NCBI GenBank assembly: GCA_964567085.1
Contig: CAZMKU010000039.1
Span: 1-14,031 of the forward strand
Length of the DNA stretch: 14,031 nt
DNA from: SVTX01 sp964567085
GTDB taxonomy: Bacteria; Bacillota; Clostridia; Oscillospirales; CAG-272
Reading direction: 5' to 3'
This document shows, in pieces, positions 1 to 6,295 of the stretch. Made by a program: the position numbers and the translations under genes. The notes beneath the pieces were generated by a model. It did not search any database and was not told where the DNA came from. It saw nothing but the letters and a program-made list of their open reading frames with translations. Position 1 is the first letter of the stretch; every line of letters starts with the position of its first letter.

Positions 1-59
1 ATGTGGCACACATTCTCATCGTTTGCCGCATTTGATGTTGCGGAAGCAACGCGGCGAAC
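1..59 (+). repeat. Structured repeat, copy 1 (left end cut by window)
   Basis: Bases 1-38 match 103-140 with a single difference (A12 versus G114). The copy folds into a small hairpin (ATGTG, loop GCA, CACAT at 1-13) and then a long imperfect hairpin. In the latter an outer stem (21-29 with 51-59, one G-T wobble) encloses a one-sided ATTTGAT bulge (30-36) and an apical stem (GTTGC 37-41 with GCAAC 46-50) capped by GGAA. Bases 13-19 can also pair with 64-70, extending the fold. I do not recognise the family; strand is arbitrary. Confidence 0.75.
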
Positions 60-66
60 CGAGTGA

Positions 67-89
67 GAATTGCCGACGGTAGGCAATTC
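67..89 (+). repeat. Hairpin between the two repeat copies
   Basis: GAATTGCC (67-74) and GGCAATTC (82-89) are perfect inverted repeats of 8 bp around a 7-nt loop. It lies in the spacer of the 102-bp tandem unit. There is no T-tract after it, so it is not a terminator; it is probably part of the same structured element. Confidence 0.5.
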
Positions 90-98
90 CACGAGAGG

Positions 99-163
99 GA
101 GAATGTGGCACACGTTCTCATCGTTTGCCGCATTTGATGTCGACGGAAGTCGACGCGGCAAAC
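99..163 (+). repeat. Structured repeat, copy 2
   Basis: This is the second copy of the unit at 1-59. The first hairpin is complete here: 99-107 pairs with 111-119 (9 bp, one wobble, loop GCA). The second has an outer 9-bp stem (123-131 with 155-163), the same ATTTGAT bulge (132-138) and an apical stem GTCGAC/GTCGAC (139-144 with 149-154) capped by GGAA. The apical stem differs from copy 1 on both arms, yet pairing is kept. A further weak hairpin (172-178 with 185-191) follows. Confidence 0.75.
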
Positions 164-212
164 CTCAGTTGCGATTCCCGTACGAGTCGCAAAAATTCCA
201 ATATGCAAATCC

Positions 213-291
213 ATTTGAAGCATTCGGCGGGAGCAAGCCCCCACCATACGGTATTTTAACACGTTTGATGTCGGCAGGCTTGAGCAAACCC
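213..291. repeat. Two degenerate related segments
   Basis: Segments 213-241 and 263-291 share the order TTTGA, then TCGGC, then GAGCAA followed by RCCC, with small indels. The second can close a stem GTTTG/CAAAC (263-267 with 285-289). The TTTGAT/TTTGAA and GAGCAARCC blocks look like a repeat family in its own right, or a decayed relative of the 1-163 repeat. The similarity was judged by eye and may be partly chance. Confidence 0.35.
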
Positions 292-359
292 TTCCTTTTT
301 ATTATATATATACCGCCCGCGCGAAAATACGGGTCAAACCGACTGACAGGGAAGGGTAA

Positions 360-402
360 GCGCGCGGCAGCGGCGCCCCGCATCTGTCCCGCGCGCCTTT
401 TT
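360..402 (+). terminator. Strong intrinsic terminator-like hairpin
   Basis: GCGCGCGG (360-367) pairs perfectly with CCGCGCGC (389-396). Inside the loop a second stem, GCGG (370-373) with CCGC (378-381), adds stability. The hairpin is followed by a C and five T residues (398-402). It would end a plus-strand transcript coming from the repeat region or from beyond the left edge. Confidence 0.6.
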
Positions 403-406
403 ACTC

Positions 407-436
407 TTGACACAACGCGGAGAGCTCGCATACTAT
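407..436 (+). promoter_or_regulatory. Orphan sigma-A-type promoter
   Basis: A perfect -35 TTGACA (407-412) is followed, after 18 nt, by TACTAT (431-436), which matches 4 of 6 bases of the -10 consensus. It starts five bases after the preceding T-tract. No protein gene with a ribosome binding site follows before the opp promoter, so it would make a non-coding RNA or nothing. Confidence 0.45.
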
Positions 437-570
437 GTTGTTAAGTCGAAGGCTTCGCCACGCGGACGCTTATCGCTTTAAGAGTCTTGACCCGCGCAAT
501 TTCATTATATCACGAGCTTTTATGCATAATATCTCGCACGTAAATAGCAAAACTCTTGCGAAACCCGCGC

Positions 571-611
571 TTTTTGCAAGTTCCGCGATTTCGGCTTGCA
601 AAAACTTTTTT
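571..611 (+). terminator. Candidate terminator closing a short orphan transcript
   Basis: TTTTTGCAAG (571-580) and CTTGCAAAAA (595-604) form a 10-bp stem. CCG/CGG (583-585 with 592-594) continues it above a two-base bulge. It is followed by C and six T residues (605-611). With the promoter at 407-436 it would define a transcript of about 165-170 nt. The stem is AT-rich at its base, so termination strength is uncertain. Confidence 0.4.
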
Positions 612-711
612 ACGCTAAAATCCGGATCAAATTTCACAACGAAAATTTTATAAAAGTATTCATTTTATTAAGAAGCCTTAAAAATTCCTCCGAAACATCC
701 CCGTCGGCAAG

Positions 712-731
712 CTTTTCCTTTGAAGGAAAAG
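712..731. repeat. 20-bp inverted repeat
   Basis: CTTTTCCTT (712-720) and AAGGAAAAG (723-731) are perfect inverted repeats separated by TG. ATATTTTTC follows on the plus strand. It could be a weak terminator or a protein-binding palindrome ~125 bp upstream of the opp -35 box. With a 2-nt loop it is a better DNA palindrome than an RNA hairpin. Confidence 0.4.
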
Positions 732-854
732 ATATTTTTCTTGGGCGCAAATTCAAAATATGCATTAAAAACCTAATAAATATACACCAAAATGAATATT
801 TATTTAAATTCTTAAAAAAATTTAATTTTTTTTTGAAAATTTTTGAAAAAAGAC

Positions 855-883
855 TTGCAAATAAAAAAATATTGTGATATAAT
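855..883 (+). promoter_or_regulatory. Promoter of the opp operon
   Basis: The -35 TTGCAA (855-860) is separated by exactly 17 nt from a perfect -10 TATAAT (878-883). TGA immediately before the -10 gives an extended -10 motif. The start of transcription should be near 890, leaving a ~95-nt leader before oppA. The A/T-rich upstream stretch could act as an UP element. Confidence 0.8.
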
Positions 884-889
884 ATTCCC

Positions 890-984
890 ACATATTATTC
901 GATGAGTTCAAATTTGCACAAATTCGCACCACGAATAACATAATAAAAAATGCCTAAAAGGCAAACTTAAAGGAGGTTCTTGCT
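890..984 (+). promoter_or_regulatory. oppA leader with ribosome binding site
   Basis: The leader holds a near-perfect direct repeat of AAATTTGCAC / AAATTCGCAC (910-929), a small hairpin TGCCT-AAA-AGGCA (951-963), and a very strong Shine-Dalgarno sequence AAAGGAGG (969-976) eight bases before the ATG at 985. No known riboswitch or T-box motif is visible. The direct repeat could be a regulator site, but nothing here identifies one. Confidence 0.55.
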
Positions 985-3570
985 ATGAACAAGAATATCA
1001 AAAGAGTTTTGAGCTTGATATTGGTTGTCATCATGATGCTCAGCGCATGCGCTACATTGGCATCCTGCAGCAACGATGTTGACGACGAGACCCCGACAGG
1101 CGGCGAAGAGACAACAACAGGTACTACTACGCCCAACGCCGGCGGCGACACAGTTAAGCTCGACTACACTTACAAGTCCGGTACAACAGCACTCGGTTCC
1201 AACTGGAACCCTCACGCTTGGGACACATCCGCTGACAGCGCAATGCTCGGCTACGTTACGTCTCCCTTCGTAGATATGTCCATTTTGGATTCCGAAGCAG
1301 GCGTATACCAGTGGGTTTACGAAATGGCTACAGCTATTACAGACGTAACGGCTACACACCAGAGCGACCTCACAAAGTACGGCGCTACACTTCCCGAAGG
1401 CAAGACTGCTGAAGAAGTTACAGAAGGTTTCGTTTACGAAATCAAGCTTAACCCCGACGCAGCTTGGGAGAACGGCGAAAAGATCACGGCTGACGACTAC
1501 ATCTACTCCATGATGATGCTCCTCAACCCCCAGATGAAAAACTACAGAGCTAACCTTTACTACTCGGGCGAATCCGCAGTAGCAGGCGGTGCGAACTACT
1601 ACTATCAGGGCTCCATTGCTACGCTCGATAACGGTAGCACAGGCGCTATCACAGCTCTTACAGATCTCGTTAAGGGCGAAGACGGCAAGTACACGACCTC
1701 TGCAGGCTACCCCGTATGGATCATGGTAGGCTCCCCCTCCGCATACTTCGGCGGCTATACAATGGCTTTCTATGATGAATACTATGCAGGCTACGGCTAC
1801 GACATTTTTGAGGACGCGGCATTCGCAGCTCTTAAGGAGCTCATGGACGAGGACGGCAACGTTGCTCTCACAGACGAGTCTTGGGCTCTCCTCTGCACAG
1901 CTATCAATATGCCCGACTGGGGTAACGAAACAGAGGCAGACGCTATTAACTACCTTGGATACCAGCAGGAATTCCCCGAGGTTGAATACGATGGCACAGT
2001 AGGTTGCTACAAGGTTGACGATTACACGCTCATATACGTATGTAACTCATACCTCGACATCAACTACTTCCTCACATCCTGCACATCCACATGGCTCGTT
2101 TACAAGCCTCTCTATGAAGCAGGTCTCGAAGAAAAGGAAGGCCTTCTCGTAACTAACTACGGTACATCCAAGGAAACAACGATGTCCTACGGTACTTACA
2201 GAATGGAATCTCTCCAGGACGGCAAGCAGGTAATTTACGTTCAGAACGAATACTGGTACGGCTTCGAAAAGAACGAAGACGGTACACCCAAGAAGGATGA
2301 CGAGGGCAACCTTATCTCCTACACGAACTTCCTCGTTGACGGCGAAAAGGTTCGTCAGTACACAACGACAAAGATCCAGATCGACGTTATGACAGAAGAC
2401 GCTATGAAGAACGCGTTCCTTAAGGGCGAGCTCGCAGAATGGTCTCCTTCCTCCGATGAGCTTTCTCAGTACGCAATGTCTGAAAAGCTTTACAAGGTTG
2501 ACGAAACGTACACAATGTCCTTCTTCTTCAACACAGGTCTTGAGACTCTTCAGAACCTCGACGCTACAGGTAAGAATACAAACTCCGTAGTTCTCAACAA
2601 CTACAACTTCCGTAAGGCTATGTCCCTTGCAATCGACAGAGCAGAGTTCGTAACGGCTACTGCAGGTTACAAGCCCGCATTCTCTCTTATGAACAGCCTC
2701 TATCACTACGATATTTACAACGATCCTACGTCCTCCTACAGAAACTCCGAGCAGGCTATGCAGGCGATCTGCAACCTCTACGGCGTTGAGTACGGCGAAG
2801 GCACACCTTACGCTACGCTTAAGGAAGCTCACGACTCCATCACAGGTCTCAACCTCACAGAGGCTAAGGCTCTTATGAAGACAGCTTGCGAAGAGCTCGT
2901 AGCAGCAGGTCTTTACACGGCAGGCGAGAACATCAAGATCCAGATCGGCTGGGCAAAGGGCGCTCTTACGTCTGACGACAACAAGCAGCTCGCGCTTCTC
3001 AACACATACATCAATGCGGCTCTCGAGGGCTCCGGCTTCGGAACGATCGAGTTCGAAGCAATCGGTAACCTTACTGACCGTTACGGCGACGTTCCCGCGG
3101 GCACATACGCTATCGGCTACGGCGCATGGGGCGGCGCTGCATTCTACCCCTTCAGAAATATGCAGGTTTACTGTGATACAGAAGAATACGAAGGTAAGAT
3201 CAACGAAACAGGCTGCTGGAATCCCGCCGAAGAAACTCTCACCATAAACATCAACGGTGAAGACGTTACTATGACATGGCAGGATTGGTCCAGAGCTTGC
3301 ACTACAGGCGCTTACGCTAACGCAGACTTCGATACAAAGCTTGCTATCACGGCAAAGATGGAAGAAGAATTCCTTAAGTTCTACTACAGAATTCCTCTCT
3401 GCGGCACAACGGCAGCATTCCTTCTCACATACCAGATGAGTTACTACACAGAAGACTACAACATTATGTACGGCTTCGGCGGTTTCCGTCTTATGAGCTA
3501 CAACTACGACGATGCTACATGGGCACAGATAGTTGCTGAAGAAGGCGGCACGCTCACCTACGGTGGTTAA
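985..3570 (+). CDS. oppA: Oligopeptide ABC transporter substrate-binding lipoprotein, OppA-like
   Basis: Predicted family 5 extracellular solute-binding protein that captures peptides for the OppBCDF importer. The first ~28 residues are a lipoprotein signal peptide: basic MNKNIKR, a hydrophobic stretch, then two lipobox options, LSAC (Cys22) and LASC (Cys28). A Thr/Gly/Glu-rich linker (about 33-54) tethers the binding domain. The segment NFRKAMSLAIDRAEF (about 541-555) matches the FRKALSLAIDRE-type signature of the family. The protein is rich in Tyr and Trp. At 861 aa it is much longer than usual OppA proteins (roughly 540-660 aa). Codon choice is strongly biased, suggesting high expression. 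It is the first gene after the promoter and is separated from oppB by a hairpin-rich 174-nt gap, fitting surplus synthesis of the binding protein. Start chosen by the AAAGGAGG at 8-nt spacing. Exact substrate unknown. Confidence 0.9.
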   Translation: MNKNIKRVLSLILVVIMMLSACATLASCSNDVDDETPTGGEETTTGTTTPNAGGDTVKLDYTYKSGTTALGSNWNPHAWDTSADSAMLGYVTSPFVDMSILDSEAGVYQWVYEMATAITDVTATHQSDLTKYGATLPEGKTAEEVTEGFVYEIKLNPDAAWENGEKITADDYIYSMMMLLNPQMKNYRANLYYSGESAVAGGANYYYQGSIATLDNGSTGAITALTDLVKGEDGKYTTSAGYPVWIMVGSPSAYFGGYTMAFYDEYYAGYGYDIFEDAAFAALKELMDEDGNVALTDESWALLCTAINMPDWGNETEADAINYLGYQQEFPEVEYDGTVGCYKVDDYTLIYVCNSYLDINYFLTSCTSTWLVYKPLYEAGLEEKEGLLVTNYGTSKETTMSYGTYRMESLQDGKQVIYVQNEYWYGFEKNEDGTPKKDDEGNLISYTNFLVDGEKVRQYTTTKIQIDVMTEDAMKNAFLKGELAEWSPSSDELSQYAMSEKLYKVDETYTMSFFFNTGLETLQNLDATGKNTNSVVLNNYNFRKAMSLAIDRAEFVTATAGYKPAFSLMNSLYHYDIYNDPTSSYRNSEQAMQAICNLYGVEYGEGTPYATLKEAHDSITGLNLTEAKALMKTACEELVAAGLYTAGENIKIQIGWAKGALTSDDNKQLALLNTYINAALEGSGFGTIEFEAIGNLTDRYGDVPAGTYAIGYGAWGGAAFYPFRNMQVYCDTEEYEGKINETGCWNPAEETLTININGEDVTMTWQDWSRACTTGAYANADFDTKLAITAKMEEEFLKFYYRIPLCGTTAAFLLTYQMSYYTEDYNIMYGFGGFRLMSYNYDDATWAQIVAEEGGTLTYGG

Positions 3571-3595
3571 TTAAATTTTAAGATTTGATTAAATT

Positions 3596-3708
3596 TTGCA
3601 AGCATTGGGGGTAAAATCCCAGTGCTTGCAACTTTCGGTTGTTAGCCGAAAATCAAATTCGTCAAGATTGTCGGCGCTTCGCGCAAGATAGAGCCGATGA
3701 AGATCGGC
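3596..3708 (+). promoter_or_regulatory. Chain of three hairpins between oppA and oppB
   Basis: A 14-bp stem (3596-3609 with 3618-3631, one T-G wobble, loop of 8) starts 26 nt after the oppA stop. It is followed by TTTCGG/CCGAAA (3633-3638 with 3646-3651) and GCCGAT-GAAG-ATCGGC (3693-3708). None is followed by a T-tract, so full termination is unlikely. The usual reading is a 3'-end stabiliser or partial attenuator that gives more OppA than permease. The last hairpin also sequesters an in-frame ATG (3697) upstream of the real oppB start. Confidence 0.6.
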
Positions 3709-3744
3709 ATATATCGCGAAAAAACAACTGAAAAGGAGACAAAA

Positions 3745-4710
3745 ATGACTAAATACGTTTTAAAAAGACTTCTTTTGATGCTCTTTACTCTATTTATTAT
3801 AACTACCATCTGCTTCGTTTTGGTAAAGCTGCTCCCTCCTAACCTTCCCGAAGGCGGCACCGCAGCGCAGACGGCGGTATATATGGCACGCTTTGAGGCG
3901 CTCGGATATTTCGAGCCCATTCCCGTTCAATACGCTATTTATCTTAAGAACATTTTCACTAAATTCGATTTCGGCACGTCCTGGTTTGTACAGAGTCAGG
4001 CGGACGTTGCGGAGCTTCTCTTCTCGAGAATGCCCCCTACAATCATCGTAAATCTGTACTCTCTTTTATTCTCCATACCGATCGGTATCGCGCTCGGTAT
4101 TTTAGCGGCAATTAAGAAAAACAAGTGGCAAGACCACGTTATCAGTACACTCGTAATCGTATTCGTATCGGTTCCGTCCTACGTTTACGCGTTCCTTGTG
4201 CAATATATATTCTACTTTAAGCTCGGCTGGTTCCCGCAGACCATTTACTCGCTGTATGACGCGGGCGGCGGTTGGTTCACAGGAAAGATGCTTTACAGTA
4301 TGGTGCTTCCCGTATTGGCTCTCTCCTTCGGTACTATCGCGGGCCTCTGCCGTTTCACTCGCGCCGAGCTTACGGAAACACTTACGTCGGAATATATGCT
4401 TTTAGCAAGAACAAAGGGCTTGACTCGCTCGCAGGCGACGATCCGTCACGCGCTCAAGAACGCGATGGTTCCGATTCTGCCCTCGATCATTTCCAGCTTC
4501 GTTGGAATTCTCGGCGGTTCTATGATCATTGAACAGATCTTCTCGATCCCCGGTGTAGGTAACCTCTACATTGATGCTATCATGAAGCGCGATTACGACC
4601 TCTTTATGATCGATACGATATTCTACACGGCAGTAGGCTTGCTCGCGGGTATCGTGGTTGATATAAGCTACGGATTTATAGATCCGAGAATCAGAATGGG
4701 GGAAAAGTAA
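3745..4710 (+). CDS. oppB: Oligopeptide ABC transporter permease, OppB-like
   Basis: One of two membrane subunits of the peptide importer, 321 aa. TM1 is at about 7-30, followed by an external loop, then five further membrane helices. The cytoplasmic EAA loop that contacts the ATPase is clear at about 216-242 (EYMLLARTKGLTRSQATIRH then ALKNAMVPI). The downstream conserved segment IFSIPGVGNLY (265-275) and the C-terminal FIDPRIRMG also fit OppB/DppB. Length is normal for the family, unlike the other subunits. I chose the ATG at 3745 because AAAAGGAGA lies just upstream. An in-frame ATG at 3697 would add 16 hydrophilic residues and sits inside a hairpin without a ribosome binding site. oppC begins one base after the stop codon. 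Confidence 0.92.
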   Translation: MTKYVLKRLLLMLFTLFIITTICFVLVKLLPPNLPEGGTAAQTAVYMARFEALGYFEPIPVQYAIYLKNIFTKFDFGTSWFVQSQADVAELLFSRMPPTIIVNLYSLLFSIPIGIALGILAAIKKNKWQDHVISTLVIVFVSVPSYVYAFLVQYIFYFKLGWFPQTIYSLYDAGGGWFTGKMLYSMVLPVLALSFGTIAGLCRFTRAELTETLTSEYMLLARTKGLTRSQATIRHALKNAMVPILPSIISSFVGILGGSMIIEQIFSIPGVGNLYIDAIMKRDYDLFMIDTIFYTAVGLLAGIVVDISYGFIDPRIRMGEK

Positions 4711-4711
4711 T

Positions 4712-6292
4712 ATGAGCAAAACGATTGATATCAACAATATCCCCAAGGAAAAATTCGAATTCGTCAATACCGACGAAAGAATGCACGACGTGAAGTTCTC
4801 GGACAAGCCCATCGGCTACTTCAAGGACGCTTTTATCAGATTCCGCAAGAATAAGGCATCCATCGTTGCGGCAATTATCATTATATTTATTGTTCTTTTT
4901 GCCATCATTGTGCCCTTCTTCAATCAGACAGGAACAGGCACGAAGCTCGACCCCTACTTTGCAAAGATGGGCCCCTACGTGCCCGCGCTCGCAGAGTACG
5001 GAATAGCTGACGGTTCATCGTCAAGAGAGCCCGGCTACAAGATGCTCATCTCTTACTATGCGACGGGTATCGGCGCAAACGAGATATCCTCCGAGCCTAT
5101 TTCCTTTAAAGAGGCCGTTACGGCGGAAAACAAATATCAGCCCGTGCTGTCAACCTTCGACGAGCTCGTTGTGGGCGGCACGAGATTTAACGCGACCTAC
5201 AAGATCAGAGTAAACACCTATCTTGAAAAGGGCTTTATCTACAAGGACGTAGAGCAGGCTGAATACAACAAGATGCTTGCTTGGCAGGAGGAAACGGGAA
5301 TTCAGCTTCTTTATCCTCTTATCGCAGACAACCAATACAACGTCGACGCTAACGACGCTAACTACTGGTACAAATCGCTCAAGGGAAATCCCGTTGACGA
5401 AAAGGGCAAGGTTATCAACGTCGACGCGTTGGATCCCTCATCTTGGGATTTCGAGCTCGTTCCCAACTATATGACCGACGAGAACGGTGAGCTCGTTTAC
5501 AGAGTGGCATCGGGCGGCGGTACGAACGAAACTCACACGTGGAGAGTCCGCGTGCTCTACTACAACTACTATCAGTATCTCAACGGCAACGAGCCTACGT
5601 TCATTTTCGGTACTGACTCGCAGGGCTACGACTTAGCTTACCGTCTCGCGGTCGGCGTAAGACTCTCTCTCCTGCTCTCCGTTATCGTATCCGTTATCAA
5701 CTTCGTAATCGGCGCGATCTACGGCGCTGTTTCGGGTTACTACGGCGGCACGACCGACCTCGTAATGCAGAGAATAGCGGATATTCTCGGCGGCGTTCCG
5801 TTTACGGTCGTTTCGACTCTGTTCCAGATGCATCTGGCGACAAAGGTTGGCGTGATCCCAAGCCTTATATTCGCGTTCGTTCTGACGGGCTGGCTCGGTA
5901 CGGCAGGCTTGGTACGTACGCAATTCTACAGATTTAAAAACCAGGAATACGTAATGGCGGCGAGAACCCTCGGCGCGAAGGACCGCAGAATCATCTGGAA
6001 GCACATCTTCCCGAACACTCTCGGTACTATCGTTACGTCCTCGGTGCTCGTTATCCCGGGCGTTATCTTCAACGAGAGTATGCTCTCCTTCCTTGGTATC
6101 GTAAACCTTGGCGGCGCAAAGATGACCTCTCTCGGTACGCTTCTTTCCGAAGCAAGTAATATCTGGCAGACCTATCCTCACCTGATGATATTCCCTGCGA
6201 TCGTTATTTCGCTTCTTATGATTTGCTTCAACTTGTTTGGTAATGGTCTCCGCGACGCGTTCAACCCGTCGCTCAGAGGCGTGGAGGATTAA
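4712..6292 (+). CDS. oppC: Oligopeptide ABC transporter permease, OppC-like, with large external insertion
   Basis: Second membrane subunit of the importer, 526 aa against roughly 300 aa for a usual OppC. After a cytoplasmic N-terminus comes TM1 (about 49-70), then a ~225-residue hydrophilic, Tyr/Asn/Asp-rich segment (72-296), then the conserved FGTDSQGYDL (299-308) that normally follows TM1 closely. The remaining membrane helices and the EAA loop (about 412-440: EYVMAARTLGAKDRRIIWKH) are standard. By topology the insertion should face outside, where it could touch OppA or the peptide. It contains no cysteine. I know that streptococcal AmiC, the other permease of a related system, also has a large external domain; whether the two are related cannot be judged here. 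The gene is tightly coupled to oppB and oppD. Confidence 0.9.
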   Translation: MSKTIDINNIPKEKFEFVNTDERMHDVKFSDKPIGYFKDAFIRFRKNKASIVAAIIIIFIVLFAIIVPFFNQTGTGTKLDPYFAKMGPYVPALAEYGIADGSSSREPGYKMLISYYATGIGANEISSEPISFKEAVTAENKYQPVLSTFDELVVGGTRFNATYKIRVNTYLEKGFIYKDVEQAEYNKMLAWQEETGIQLLYPLIADNQYNVDANDANYWYKSLKGNPVDEKGKVINVDALDPSSWDFELVPNYMTDENGELVYRVASGGGTNETHTWRVRVLYYNYYQYLNGNEPTFIFGTDSQGYDLAYRLAVGVRLSLLLSVIVSVINFVIGAIYGAVSGYYGGTTDLVMQRIADILGGVPFTVVSTLFQMHLATKVGVIPSLIFAFVLTGWLGTAGLVRTQFYRFKNQEYVMAARTLGAKDRRIIWKHIFPNTLGTIVTSSVLVIPGVIFNESMLSFLGIVNLGGAKMTSLGTLLSEASNIWQTYPHLMIFPAIVISLLMICFNLFGNGLRDAFNPSLRGVED

Positions 6293-6295
6293 GGT

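Larger units (their letters stand above)
1..984. other. Gene-free region upstream of the opp operon
   Basis: No open frame here has a good ribosome binding site together with a recognisable protein. The left ~430 bases are GC-rich and full of inverted and direct repeats; the right part, about 610-880, is very AT-rich. What I can support inside it are the structured repeats, two terminator-like hairpins, an orphan promoter, a 20-bp inverted repeat and the opp promoter and leader, each listed separately. The window starts inside a repeat copy, so the array may continue to the left. Confidence 0.7.

Noticed and set aside
1..163. CRISPR array
   Set aside because: Only two copies at a 102-bp period, with hairpin-forming units longer than normal CRISPR repeats and no cas genes in the window.
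70..444. Plus-strand open frame of 124 codons and an overlapping minus-strand frame of 88 codons in the repeat region
   Set aside because: Both run through hairpin repeats and a terminator, have no ribosome binding site and show no domain. They are more likely by-products of repeat DNA.
596..891. Two AT-rich frames (plus and minus) before the opp promoter
   Set aside because: Lys/Phe/Asn-rich translations typical of AT-rich non-coding DNA; no start signals, and they run into the opp promoter.
2047..2832. Minus-strand open frame of 261 codons opposite oppA
   Set aside because: Antisense shadow caused by the biased codon use of oppA; the Val/Cys/Leu-rich translation is not protein-like.
3697..3744. 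Longer oppB start at ATG 3697
   Set aside because: This ATG sits inside a GCCGAT/ATCGGC hairpin without a Shine-Dalgarno sequence; the ATG at 3745 has AAAAGGAGA and begins directly before TM1.
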